Assembly (NCBI GenBank): GCA_034416335.1 | Contig: DAOULV010000019.1 | Span: 62,001 to 126,000 of the forward strand | Origin: MGML01 sp034416335 | GTDB taxonomy: Bacteria; Chloroflexota; Dehalococcoidia; Dehalococcoidales; UBA2162 | DNA length: 64,000 bases | Direction of reading: 5' to 3' | Shown here: in pieces, positions 34,809 through 43,643 of the stretch | Position numbering within the stretch: position 1 is the stretch's first letter | Layout: every line of letters begins with the position of its first letter | Translations under genes and position numbers: made by a program | Notes under the pieces: generated by a model | The model's input: the letters and a program-made list of their open reading frames with translations, nothing else | Databases searched by the model: none | Told to the model about the DNA's origin: nothing

Positions 34809-35951
34809 TTATTCTTCTTTCGGTTTGGCCAGTACCTGCTCAGCCAGGTCTTCATTATATTCATGTCCTTCGGCGATGAGCTGTCGGTACTTGATGTAAT
34901 CGATATTACGCTGCCCGGTGATAGCCTGAGTATTAAAAGCGTTGAAACCGAGATACGCTTCCGTATTCATATTGGCTGCCAGCCAGTACATCGACCCTAT
35001 CTTGGCATCGTCCCAGAACGAGCGTTTCTTGACCCTTATCTGTTCGACGGTCATCATCAAACAGAGAGGCATCAGGTTGGCAATCGTCCAGACCATGTTA
35101 TCGATGTGGGCATCGAGTCTCGACCAATCCGTATCCAGGGTCTTCAGCAAATCGGTACCTGCTTTAAAGTCAGCACCTTTTTTGAATTCACCGTAGACAA
35201 TCTCACCATCATCGACGTATTTGTCTGTGATAACCCTCGGGTCTCTCACCCAGTTTCCGTCGGCATCTTTCTTTATCGGGATAGCCTTGGTGATAAAGCC
35301 GAGCCTCTCCATCTTGTAGGCACTCCACATTTCATTGGAGAAGCAGTTCCACATTGCTAATTCTGTGGTGGGTAACTGCCACGGAAGGAAGTCGGTAGAA
35401 CCGCCGGTGGGTGTGGAACCATGTGCCGTTCCCGCCTGGCCGAATTGAGCTGTATCTGCGGCAACCGTAAGGTCGCAGGCCTGACCGATTTCCTGGCCGC
35501 CGGCTACCCTCATTCCGTTCGCCCGGCAGATTACCGGAACACGGGCTTTCAAAATACTATCCACCATGCCGTTGAAAAGGTCGATATAATCAGCGTATTC
35601 CTTGGGTCTCTTCGTATAATATTCGGCGTATTCCTTGGTATTACCGCCGGTACACCATGCCCGGTCACCCATGCTGGTGAATATGATAGCGACAACGCTT
35701 CTGTCCATCGAAGCCTTGTGCATACCGGCCTGAACGCCCTTTACCATTTCCGTGGTATAGGAACCGTACTGGGCAGGATTGTTGAGAGTAATCCACGCTG
35801 TATAAAGTCCGTCTACTTTTTCGCCGGTTGCAGGATTTACAAGCGGTTTCTTCTCGAACATCGTGCACGGCGCTTCCGTACCGAAATGTTCGTCACCGAA
35901 AATCTGGTGACTTTTCAGATTATTATCCCTGATCAACCAATCTAAAGCCAT
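34809..35951 (-). CDS. oah: 6-oxocyclohex-1-enecarbonyl-CoA hydrolase (ring-opening)
   Basis: A 380-residue crotonase-fold enzyme matching the BamA/Oah family in length and motifs (GLYTAWITLNNPAQYGSYTTEMV, TSMGDRAWCTGGNTKEYAEYY, GMRVAGGQEIGQACDLTVAADTAQFGQAGTAHGSTP). It adds water and hydrolyses the alicyclic ring to 3-hydroxypimelyl-CoA. BamA genes are widely used as marker for anaerobic aromatic degradation. A GGAGGAG site precedes the ATG. It follows had by 34 bases, so both are in one operon. Confidence 0.93.
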   Translation of the reverse strand: MALDWLIRDNNLKSHQIFGDEHFGTEAPCTMFEKKPLVNPATGEKVDGLYTAWITLNNPAQYGSYTTEMVKGVQAGMHKASMDRSVVAIIFTSMGDRAWCTGGNTKEYAEYYTKRPKEYADYIDLFNGMVDSILKARVPVICRANGMRVAGGQEIGQACDLTVAADTAQFGQAGTAHGSTPTGGSTDFLPWQLPTTELAMWNCFSNEMWSAYKMERLGFITKAIPIKKDADGNWVRDPRVITDKYVDDGEIVYGEFKKGADFKAGTDLLKTLDTDWSRLDAHIDNMVWTIANLMPLCLMMTVEQIRVKKRSFWDDAKIGSMYWLAANMNTEAYLGFNAFNTQAITGQRNIDYIKYRQLIAEGHEYNEDLAEQVLAKPKEE

Positions 35952-35984
35952 TGATCTCCTCCGTAATTATAATTATTTCTACGC

Positions 35985-37055
35985 CTAAAAATCAGGCAGT
36001 AGTACGATCCTCTTGTCCAGTCCGCCCTTGTGAACGTCATCGAAAGCCTGTTGAATCTGGCTCATCGGACGGGTTTCAATGAAAGGCTCTATCGCTACTT
36101 TCCCGTCCTGCACCATCTTGAGAACGGTTGGATAATGCTTCGGCAAACAACCCCAGGTACCGATTATCTCGGCATCGAATCCCATCAATCTGGAGAGCTG
36201 GTATTCGTTCTTCTGCATACCGTAACCGGCAATCACCAGTCTACCGACAAATGAAAGCAATTCCAGGCCGATTGCCTGTCCGGCATCCGTGCCGGTCCAC
36301 TCGAATATTTTCCATCCGAAATTGGGGAGTTTGTTTTCCTTGCAGTAAGCCCTGTACTCGTCCCGCACATCTCTCGGGCTCTTGTCTACCGTGCTTATGG
36401 TGTGTGTCGCTCCGTACTTCATCGCCCTTTCCAGCTTCTGGGGATTTCGGGCAATGACTATTACTTCCTTCGCTCCCATCGCGGCCAGGATTTGAGTTGC
36501 GTATACGCCCAGTCCCCCGGTTCCGCCGAGTACAATCGTGTAATCGCCCGGTTTGACCTCTGCTTTTACGGCCGCCTGATAAGGTGAAGTGACAGCGTCG
36601 GCGATAACTGCGAACTGCTCCAGCGGTCTGCCTTTTTTATCATCGATGACACACAGGTCCCCGGACGGTACTACTATGTGGCTGGAATATCCTCCGTATA
36701 TACCATAGCTGTTTCCGGGCATCTTCTGGGCAAGGCACCTGTTACCCCTGCCGGAAGCGCAGATAGGACAGTTATTGCACGGCATTACCGCCGGTATAAT
36801 TACATCTTTTCCTATCATATTTTCAACACCGGCAATCACTGTACCGCTGATTTCATGACCTAATGTTAACGGGGACTGCGTAACAGTAGGCACGCCATCA
36901 TAGAAATATCCCAGGTCTGTATGACATACACCGCAGCCGGCAATCTCTACCAGTACCTCGCCTTCCTGTATCGCAGGCATATCTAGACTTACTCTGGCAA
37001 GTTTACCCGGCTCCGTCATTTGCCAGGTTTCGATTTTATCCGGTATGTTCGCCAT
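35985..37055 (-). CDS. had: 6-hydroxycyclohex-1-enecarbonyl-CoA dehydrogenase
   Basis: From the ATG at 37055 (AAGGAGG site) the protein is 356 residues, a zinc-dependent medium-chain alcohol dehydrogenase. The catalytic zinc ligands are in GCGVCHTDLGYFYDG (C44) and LGHE (H67); structural zinc ligands are in CNNCPICASGRGNRC. NAD binding is at GGTGGLGVYATQ. The CHTDLGYFYDGV and TLGHEISG motifs are typical of Had/BamQ rather than other alcohol dehydrogenases. It makes the 6-oxo compound that Oah opens. It heads the minus-strand aromatic operon. Confidence 0.88.
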   Translation of the reverse strand: MANIPDKIETWQMTEPGKLARVSLDMPAIQEGEVLVEIAGCGVCHTDLGYFYDGVPTVTQSPLTLGHEISGTVIAGVENMIGKDVIIPAVMPCNNCPICASGRGNRCLAQKMPGNSYGIYGGYSSHIVVPSGDLCVIDDKKGRPLEQFAVIADAVTSPYQAAVKAEVKPGDYTIVLGGTGGLGVYATQILAAMGAKEVIVIARNPQKLERAMKYGATHTISTVDKSPRDVRDEYRAYCKENKLPNFGWKIFEWTGTDAGQAIGLELLSFVGRLVIAGYGMQKNEYQLSRLMGFDAEIIGTWGCLPKHYPTVLKMVQDGKVAIEPFIETRPMSQIQQAFDDVHKGGLDKRIVLLPDF

Positions 37056-37256
37056 ATTTACCTCCTTATATAAATAGGAATAACAATTAAATTCTGCACT
37101 ACGTATCCATACCTCACCCCCTGCATATATGACCTGTATCACAGAAAATAATTAGCGCAAACAGTGCGATTGTATCAATTATGACGATATGTTGTCAATT
37201 AAACGCTGCGTGTTTTTTGTGACACTTCGCCGACGATTATGCGGATATAATGTATA

Positions 37257-38186
37257 ATGAAAACACTTATGAGTGACGCCAATTCTTCTATATATGAAAT
37301 CATCGTAGAGCAACAGGGAGCCCGGGTGGATAAGTATGTCAGCGAACACTGTCCCGGGCTTTCCCGCACCCGTGCCCAAAAACTCATCGATGACGGATAT
37401 GTCAGGGTAAACGGTGATATCGTCAGGGCTGGTCATAAACTGGAAACCGGAGATAACATCACGGTCGAGATACCTCCCTTACCTCCGACTTCCCTCAAGC
37501 CGGAGGACATCCCCCTGGATATTATCTATGAAGACAACGATCTCCTGGTAATTGATAAACCGGCAGGTCTGACGGTCCATCCCGCACCCGGTCATTCGTC
37601 TCATACCCTGGTAAACGCCCTCCTTTCACACCTCTCCGAACTACCTGAATCCGGTACAGAAAGACCTGGAATCGTTCACCGGCTGGATAAAGACACCTCC
37701 GGCGTTATGGTTGTGGCAAAGAATACGCTGGCCCGAGAAGACCTGATGGACCAGTTCAAAGCCCGTACCGTGACAAAACGTTACAGGGTACTGGTCAAAG
37801 GACATCTTACTCCCGAAGAAGGCGTAATCGAAGCCCCGGTAGGCCGCGACCCGCGCCACCGCCAGCAGATGGCTGTCGTTCCCGAAAGCCGGGGGCGGGA
37901 AGCAACAACCGAGTATAAAGTTATCAGGTATATCGGCGGCTACACCCTCCTTGAAGTCCGGCCTGTCTCGGGCCGTACCCACCAGATAAGGGTGCACCTG
38001 AAAGTTATCGGTTACCCCGTAGCCGGAGATAAGGTTTACGGAGTAAAGGCACCACCCCTGAAACGACAGTTCGTCCATGCCGCCGTCCTGGGATTCGTTC
38101 TCACCTCGACCGGTGAATACCGGGAATTCACCTCTCCCCTTCCCGAAGACCTGGACTATGCCCTTAAAACTATAGAACATTCTTAA
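37257..38186 (+). CDS. RluD-type 23S rRNA pseudouridine synthase
   Basis: A 309-residue enzyme with an N-terminal S4 RNA-binding domain (VDKYVSEHCPGLSRTRAQKLIDDG) and the catalytic domain with HRLDKDTSGVMVVA, where the Asp is the nucleophile, and the later HQIRVHL. RluA/RluD-family enzymes isomerise uridines in rRNA or tRNA. Divergent from had; the shared 200-base gap must hold promoters for both. Confidence 0.92.
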   Translation: MKTLMSDANSSIYEIIVEQQGARVDKYVSEHCPGLSRTRAQKLIDDGYVRVNGDIVRAGHKLETGDNITVEIPPLPPTSLKPEDIPLDIIYEDNDLLVIDKPAGLTVHPAPGHSSHTLVNALLSHLSELPESGTERPGIVHRLDKDTSGVMVVAKNTLAREDLMDQFKARTVTKRYRVLVKGHLTPEEGVIEAPVGRDPRHRQQMAVVPESRGREATTEYKVIRYIGGYTLLEVRPVSGRTHQIRVHLKVIGYPVAGDKVYGVKAPPLKRQFVHAAVLGFVLTSTGEYREFTSPLPEDLDYALKTIEHS

Positions 38187-38261
38187 TTTCTGGTAATCGG
38201 TCTCCCTTGTATTGCATCCCCGAATTCTCTATGATACGTACAAAGTTACAGGAGCAGGAAT

Positions 38262-38696
38262 ATGAAAAAAGAAGACTTTCTGAAATATGTAGACCACTTC
38301 AACAATAAGCGATACGATGACATCGTCGGCTACTTCGCCCCGGATATCACCGTCGAATACTATGACAACGCCCTTGACCCGACCAGTCCCGCCCGCACCC
38401 TTCACGGGCCGCAGGAATTCATCGAGAACTATAAGAAGCTTCACGAAAATGTCGTCGAAGTCCTTGAAATCAGGGACTATATATCCGACGACGAATACCT
38501 GTTCGTCGAACTGTGGACCGAGTTCCACGCCTTCAACGATATGACGGCATCTCCCGCCAGGCCGGCCCTCAAGGCGGGGGAAACGATGATAATGACCAAT
38601 TTCATCCTTTATAATCTCGAAGGCGGCAAGATGAAACGCATCCGAATAGCCCACTGGAGGAACCATCCGTCCGGAGAAGCCAAGTATAAGGCTTAA
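38262..38696 (+). CDS. SnoaL/NTF2-like protein
   Basis: A 144-residue cone-shaped NTF2-like fold: DFLKYVDHFNNKRYDDIVGYFAPDITVEYYDNAL, GPQEFIENYKKLHENVVEV, LFVELWTEFHAFNDM, FILYNLEGGKMKRIRIAHW. These small proteins are isomerases, cyclases or ligand binders; there are no diagnostic catalytic residues here. A CAGGAG site precedes the ATG and a terminator follows. Confidence 0.8.
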   Translation: MKKEDFLKYVDHFNNKRYDDIVGYFAPDITVEYYDNALDPTSPARTLHGPQEFIENYKKLHENVVEVLEIRDYISDDEYLFVELWTEFHAFNDMTASPARPALKAGETMIMTNFILYNLEGGKMKRIRIAHWRNHPSGEAKYKA

Positions 38697-38710
38697 CTCA
38701 AAAGAAAAGA

Positions 38711-38754
38711 GCGAGTGATTCACCGGGACACACTAACATATCACTCGCTTTTTC
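38711..38754. terminator. Terminator after SnoaL-like gene
   Basis: Stem AGCGAGTGAT / ATCACTCGCT (20-base loop) followed by TTTTTC on the plus strand and by CTTTTCTTTT on the minus strand. Confidence 0.8.
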
Positions 38755-39085
38755 ACTCTTCGTCTTAATCCGCATCACGGCGGATACCTAAGACAGGTCA
38801 AATAATCTGTGGTTTACTCCTGCGCTTGTTCTTTTTTATCAGTTTCTCTAACTGAAACCACAGAAAACTGAATAACCTTCCGATTAATAAGAATGTTCAA
38901 ATCATGCACAGCCCCTCCTCTATCCCCGTGATGACCGATACTGGCTTGTTTATTTAATAATAATAATTACCCCGGTCGGTTCACGTCAAACGAATATGTC
39001 TCTAACACTGGTGTCCGGACTCGTATGTATATGAGAACATTGCTGTTTCCTGTTATAATCGTAATGTAATGCGAAAGGATAGAAA
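38755..39085. other. Gene-free stretch upstream of gltX
   Basis: No credible coding frame, tRNA or riboswitch was seen. There is a short inverted repeat TCTGTGGTTT / AAACCACAGA (about 38808-38875) around an AT-rich loop, which may be an RNA structure. The GltX promoter is expected near its 3' end; TTGACC-like and TATAAT-like boxes are not convincingly spaced. Confidence 0.4.
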
Positions 39086-40552
39086 ATGACCGACCCTGTA
39101 AGAGTACGTTTCGCCCCCAGCCCCACCGGATACTTGCATGTCGGCAGCCTTAAGACAGCAATGTATGACTGGCTGCTGGCAAGGAACACCGGCGGGTCTT
39201 TCATCCTCCGCGTCGAGGACACTGATATGACCCGCAGGGTCGAAGGAGCAATCGGTGTTATCTACGAAAGCCTGAAATGGATGGGGCTTGACTGGGACGA
39301 AGGACCGGATGTCGGTGGAGACTACGGCCCTTATATACAGTCAGAGCGGCTTGACCTTTACAGGGAAGCAGCCGAGAGACTGGTAGCTCAGGGAGACGCA
39401 TATCGCTGTTACTGTTCTGCAGAACGGCTTGAAGAAATGCGTAGAGAACAAATGGCGCGAAAACAGCCGCCGGGATACGACGGTCATTGCCGCAACCTCA
39501 CGCCGGAACAGCGTGCCGAATACGAAAAACAAGGTATCAAATCTGTCGTCCGTTTCAAGACACCCCCCGAAGGACTTGTAAAATTCAACGACCTTATTTA
39601 CGGGGATGTATCTTTCGATTACAGCACCATCAACGACTTCGTAATGCTTAAATCGGACGGGTATCCCACCTATCACCTGGCTAATGTTGTCGACGATACG
39701 GCGATGAAGATAACTCATATCATCAGGGGGGACGAGTGGATATCCAGTGTTCCCATGCACCTCCTGATCTATAATGCTCTCGGTCTGGAAGTACCGTTGT
39801 ATGTACATCACCCGATGATACTCGGACCGAACCGCGCCAAGCTCAGTAAGAGACACGGCGACGTCGCGGTAATGCAGTACAAAGACAAAGGATATCTCCC
39901 CGAAGCGCTTTTCAACTTCCTGGCGCTTATCGGCTGGTCGCTGGACGATAAGACAGAGATTATGTCCCGACAGGAGCTGGTCGATAATTTCTCGCTTGAG
40001 AGAATAAGTAAAACGGGAGCGCTGTTCAACCGCGAGAAACTGGACTGGATGAACGGCTTCTATATCCGAAATCTCAGCCTGGATGAATTCACCGAAAGAG
40101 CCATACCTTTCCTTGAGAGAGATCTTCCGGATACGGTCAAGCGTCCGTTCGATATAGACCATCTTAAGAGAGTGTTAGCCCTCGCCCAGGAACGCGCCAA
40201 GACATTGGCGGAAGTACCCGGACTGGTCAGTTTCTTCTTTGTCGAGGAATCGGAATATGAACCCGATTTACTCATCGGTAAGAAGATGACTGAAGAGGAT
40301 GCAGTAAGAGCCCTTAAAGTTTCACTGGAACGACTCGTCTCTCTGGATAATTTCGATACCGATGCGATGGAGAACCTGCTGAGACCCCTTGCCGAGGAGC
40401 TGGGACTGAAAACCGGGCAGCTATTCGGCACTCTCAGGGTAGCCACCACGGGGCGAACAGCGGCGCCGCCGCTGTTTCAGACGATGGAAGTGCTGGGTAA
40501 AGACGTGTGTCTGGGCCGGATTGAAGAAGCATTGAAAAAGCTTAAGAGCTAG
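39086..40552 (+). CDS. gltX: Glutamyl-tRNA synthetase
   Basis: A 488-residue class Ic synthetase with the HIGH-type motif in PSPTGYLHVGS and the KMSKS-type motif as KLSKRHGD. Further family marks: VEDTDMTRRVEG, RGDEWISSVPMHLL, and the anticodon-binding alpha-helical C-terminal region. It charges tRNA-Glu; whether it also charges tRNA-Gln (with GatCAB) cannot be told here, although the genome carries a YqeY-domain protein. A GGAT-type site precedes the start. Confidence 0.95.
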   Translation: MTDPVRVRFAPSPTGYLHVGSLKTAMYDWLLARNTGGSFILRVEDTDMTRRVEGAIGVIYESLKWMGLDWDEGPDVGGDYGPYIQSERLDLYREAAERLVAQGDAYRCYCSAERLEEMRREQMARKQPPGYDGHCRNLTPEQRAEYEKQGIKSVVRFKTPPEGLVKFNDLIYGDVSFDYSTINDFVMLKSDGYPTYHLANVVDDTAMKITHIIRGDEWISSVPMHLLIYNALGLEVPLYVHHPMILGPNRAKLSKRHGDVAVMQYKDKGYLPEALFNFLALIGWSLDDKTEIMSRQELVDNFSLERISKTGALFNREKLDWMNGFYIRNLSLDEFTERAIPFLERDLPDTVKRPFDIDHLKRVLALAQERAKTLAEVPGLVSFFFVEESEYEPDLLIGKKMTEEDAVRALKVSLERLVSLDNFDTDAMENLLRPLAEELGLKTGQLFGTLRVATTGRTAAPPLFQTMEVLGKDVCLGRIEEALKKLKS

Positions 40553-40566
40553 AAGGAGTTCGTCTG

Positions 40567-41076
40567 ATGCCCGATTTCGATCATTCCAGCATTTCCGGTG
40601 ATGACCTCAGAGAAATAGCCGCCAGGACGTATTACACGATTGACGGACTCTGGTTTCTGACGGTTGAAGAGAAATACGGATTCGATGTCGCCTTCGAAAT
40701 GAACCAGGCAGTCTGGCGGAAAGCCAGCCCTATCATTGGCAAAAGACTGCTGAAATACCTGGATACAGAGGGCAAACCCCCACTTCAATTGCTTGTGGAA
40801 CTGCTGTTCACCGACCCACTGATGTACGTCCATAAACCGGCGGTAATCGAACTGACTGCTGCCAGGGTCGTTTTACGCTGCACAGAATGTCCGATACAGG
40901 TGGCAAGAATAAGAGACGGCAAGGGCGTCTATAACGGAATACCGGGCTGTACCCTCCTCTTTCAGTCCTATGCCGAACTGGTTGACCCGCGGATTACAGT
41001 CCGGTGTAACGCCTGCGCTTCAAATCCGGATTCACCGGAATACTGGTGCGAGTGGGTGTTTGAAGTCCCGTCATAG
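40567..41076 (+). CDS. Cysteine-containing protein of unknown function (DUF6125-like)
   Basis: A 169-residue protein: a helical N-terminal half (AARTYYTIDGLWFLTVEEKYG, ...ALEMNQAVWRK-like) and a C-terminal half with two cysteine pairs (CTECPIQ, CNACASNP) and a third near YWCEW. The layout reminds me of DUF6125-type proteins, tentatively. Cysteines could bind a metal or cluster. It has an AGGAG site 10 bases after gltX and is probably cotranscribed. No enzymatic motif is evident. Confidence 0.6.
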   Translation: MPDFDHSSISGDDLREIAARTYYTIDGLWFLTVEEKYGFDVAFEMNQAVWRKASPIIGKRLLKYLDTEGKPPLQLLVELLFTDPLMYVHKPAVIELTAARVVLRCTECPIQVARIRDGKGVYNGIPGCTLLFQSYAELVDPRITVRCNACASNPDSPEYWCEWVFEVPS

Positions 41077-41125
41077 CCGTATTAATTAAAAAACTATCTT
41101 CATATACTGATTAAGGTAAATAAAC

Positions 41126-41629
41126 ATGATTATCAGACTTGCGATGCCAGACGACCTCCCGGCAATAACCGAAATATATAACGAAGCAATCCTGACAACC
41201 GACGCCACTTTCGACACCGAGACAAAAACAATCGAAAGTCAAAAAGAATGGTTCGATGGTCACGATTCAAGAAACCCGATTCTTGTCTCAGAATCGGATA
41301 ATAAAGTTGTCGGCTGGGCATCGTTGAGTAAATGGTCCGACAGGTGCGCATACGCGGATACGGCTGAATTATCGGTTTACGTAAAGGACGGCTTTCGGGG
41401 TAAAGGCATCGGCAGAAAGCTGATTGGAGAAATTCTTGGAAAAGGCGAAGAAGGCGGACTTCACACTGTAATCTCAAGGATAGTCGCCGGTAACCATGAA
41501 AGCATCCATCTTCACGAAGAATTCGGCTTCGAACATATCGGCGTGATGAAAGAAGTCGGGCACAAGTTCGGCAGGCTGCTCGACGTCCACCTTATGCAGA
41601 AAATCTATTCCTCGAAACCGGAGACATAA
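41126..41629 (+). CDS. GNAT N-acetyltransferase (PAT-like)
   Basis: A 167-residue GNAT-fold protein with the acetyl-CoA P-loop in KDGFRGKGIGRKLIGEIL and the usual IRLAMPDDLPAITEIYNEAI opening. The FDTETKTIESQKEWFDGH region resembles phosphinothricin-acetyltransferase-like enzymes, often acting on methionine derivatives or other small amines. Substrate unknown. The next gene, a radical SAM protein, begins about 10 bases later in the same frame. Confidence 0.87.
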   Translation: MIIRLAMPDDLPAITEIYNEAILTTDATFDTETKTIESQKEWFDGHDSRNPILVSESDNKVVGWASLSKWSDRCAYADTAELSVYVKDGFRGKGIGRKLIGEILGKGEEGGLHTVISRIVAGNHESIHLHEEFGFEHIGVMKEVGHKFGRLLDVHLMQKIYSSKPET

Positions 41630-41638
41630 GAGGTTATT

Positions 41639-42637
41639 CTGGATAATCATACTGACAATAATCCCGGGTATCTTGATTTATACGCCTCCGGCGAACTGGT
41701 AAAAAGAGTTGAACGACTTGAATCCAGACTTGAATCCTGCGATATCTGTCCCCGTGAATGCGGAGTAAACCGCCTTAACGGAGAACGGGGGTTCTGCAAC
41801 TCGGCCTATCTTCCGGCTGTCTCCTCGACCGTCGCCCACCATGGCGAGGAACCGGTTCTTTCCGGCACCCGCGGTTCCGGTACTATATTCTTCGGCAACT
41901 GTAATCTGCGGTGTGTTTTCTGCCAGAATTACCAGATAAGCCAGTCACCCGATATTCAGCGAAATAACGAAATAGAGAGCCGTTCGCTGGCAGAGAAGAT
42001 GATTTACCTCCAGGATGAACTGGGATGTCACAACATCAACCTTGTTTCCCCTACTCATTACGTCCCGCAGATAGTACGGGCCGTGCTGGAAGCGGTGCCG
42101 ATGGGGCTGCACCTTCCTCTGGTCTACAATACCGGCAGCTACGATTCACTGGAGACGATAGAAACACTGGACGGTATTATCAGTATATATCTGCCCGACC
42201 TGAAATATTCATCCGATGAAAACAGCGATAAACTGTCGCGTACTAAAGATTATGTAAAGCATTCCCGCGCCGCGATTAAGGAAATGTTCCGCCAGGTCGG
42301 CAACATCGTGACCGATGAAAACGGTATCGCGCTGAAAGGGATGATAGTACGCCACCTGATTCTGCCTGACAGACTGGCAGGAAGCGATGAATCGTTAAGA
42401 TGGTTGGCTGAAGAAATTTCTCCGTCGGTCACGGTAAGTATAATGTCGCAGTATCACCCTACCGTCAACGCCGGTAAGATACGCCAGCTTTCCAGGTCGA
42501 TAACCGTTTCCGAATACGAAGAAGTGGTGAAACTGGCAGAGGAACTGGGACTGGAGAACGGATGGGTACAGGAAATGGAATCCAAAGAGTACTATCTGCC
42601 GGATTTCTCGGACCGGGAAAACCCTTTTAATCCTTAA
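41639..42637 (+). CDS. Radical SAM protein (PflA-like), no canonical start
   Basis: About 332 residues. A first Cys set (CDICPRECGVNRLNGERGFC) precedes the SAM cluster motif GNCNLRCVFC (CX3CX2C), then SNIPTHYV-like and LPDLKYSSDENSDK segments. The ATG at 41999 would delete the radical SAM motif and is not the start. In frame, the codons between the upstream stop (41627-41629) and the first recognised residues contain only ATT (41636) and CTG (41639) as rare starts; CTG lies 5 bases after AGAGG and gives the right N-terminus (then DNHTDNNPGYLDLY). Substrate unknown; related proteins act as glycyl-radical-enzyme activators or in small-molecule chemistry. Confidence 0.8.
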   Translation: MDNHTDNNPGYLDLYASGELVKRVERLESRLESCDICPRECGVNRLNGERGFCNSAYLPAVSSTVAHHGEEPVLSGTRGSGTIFFGNCNLRCVFCQNYQISQSPDIQRNNEIESRSLAEKMIYLQDELGCHNINLVSPTHYVPQIVRAVLEAVPMGLHLPLVYNTGSYDSLETIETLDGIISIYLPDLKYSSDENSDKLSRTKDYVKHSRAAIKEMFRQVGNIVTDENGIALKGMIVRHLILPDRLAGSDESLRWLAEEISPSVTVSIMSQYHPTVNAGKIRQLSRSITVSEYEEVVKLAEELGLENGWVQEMESKEYYLPDFSDRENPFNP

Positions 42638-42716
42638 TAAGGTCTATTCCGGAATTCCTTGCAACAAACCAGCCGCTGAGGCATTCCAGCCTGTATCGCA
42701 TACAGTTGTTATATAC

Positions 42717-42836
42717 TTATCCGTTCTTTCGTTTTCGCTTTGCGAAACCGAACTTGACCTTCTTACCGTTGAGTTTATCTTTCTTATTTACGTTTTCCAC
42801 GAACTCCTGAAGGTCCGGAAGTTGTTTTTCAGCCAT
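42717..42836 (-). CDS. 39-residue basic protein
   Basis: A complete small frame with a GGAG ribosome site about 10 bases ahead: a helix-forming, lysine-rich protein (AEKQLPDLQEFVENVNKKDK, later KVKFGFAKRKRKNG). No close family is recognised. Basic tail suggests RNA, DNA or ribosome binding. The intact ribosome site and regular composition support it over chance, but only moderately. Confidence 0.5.
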   Translation of the reverse strand: MAEKQLPDLQEFVENVNKKDKLNGKKVKFGFAKRKRKNG

Positions 42837-43026
42837 TACTATGTACTACTCCAAATATTTCTGATATCAAGCTATTCTAGCATATACGTCTGCTCATCAT
42901 AAAGTTGAAAAAAGCATACGTGAAAAAGCATACTTTACGCTTAATAACGTTCCTGAAAATAACCGGATAAAAAGCAGCCCTGCGGAAAAACCGTATATAT
43001 TGTGAGCTAAAATGAGTATCCGTTGA

Positions 43027-43521
43027 CTAGCCGGCCTTCTTCCGTTTCTTGAGCTTCCTGGTAAGATCGTCTAAACCGGCATGGGCGTTTTTTCTGACCG
43101 TATTAATGGTTTTCGTCATACTGTTCAAACTGCGTTCACTCATTGATCCCATCACCTGATTTGCTATGTCCCTGGCAACGGGTAACGCCTGTTCGAGTTT
43201 TTCGTATCCTTTGTCTGTGAGTATGATGTTGATCGATCTCCTGTCAGTGGCGCTTGGTTCTACCCGGACAAGTCCATCTCTCTTCATTCTGCTGACCAGG
43301 GTAGTTACGTTGTGCCTTTCTCTCAGTATCCATCGTGCAATTTCTGAAGGCGTCATTGTACCTTCCCTGATGGACAGTATCTGCAGTACGGCAAACTTGC
43401 TTGTTGAAAGACCTGATCTCCTGTAAAAGGTAGAATCGGCATATTTCTGGACTGCATCTGCCGTCTGCGTGAACAGATGGAATGCGTTAAAAACCGGATT
43501 ACCTACTTCGACGTTTATCAA
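43027..43521 (-). CDS. MarR-family regulator
   Basis: A 164-residue winged-helix regulator: GLSTSKFAVLQILSIREGTMTPSEIARW, then the recognition region and wing RMKRDGLVRVEPSATDRRSINIILTDKG, with dimerisation helices at both ends. The start is TTG behind GGAGG. It is divergent from a methyltransferase gene, and a perfect inverted repeat lies between them. The likely role is control of itself and that gene; the ligand is unknown. Confidence 0.9.
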   Translation of the reverse strand: MINVEVGNPVFNAFHLFTQTADAVQKYADSTFYRRSGLSTSKFAVLQILSIREGTMTPSEIARWILRERHNVTTLVSRMKRDGLVRVEPSATDRRSINIILTDKGYEKLEQALPVARDIANQVMGSMSERSLNSMTKTINTVRKNAHAGLDDLTRKLKKRKKAG

Positions 43522-43564
43522 ATGCCCTCCTCCTTAAAAAAGTTACATTATAGTATAACACGAA

Positions 43565-43602
43565 GTGTGAAAATTATAAACACCTCTGAGCAATTTTCAC
43601 AC
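43565..43602. promoter_or_regulatory. Inverted repeat, probable MarR operator
   Basis: Perfect 11-bp arms GTGTGAAAATT and AATTTTCACAC separated by 16 bases, in the 122-base gap between the divergent marR-type and methyltransferase genes. Arms and spacing fit two half-sites for a winged-helix dimer near both promoters. Confidence 0.65.
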
Positions 43603-43643
43603 AACACAGTTACGTATTTCAATTAGTAAAGACGTATAATATA

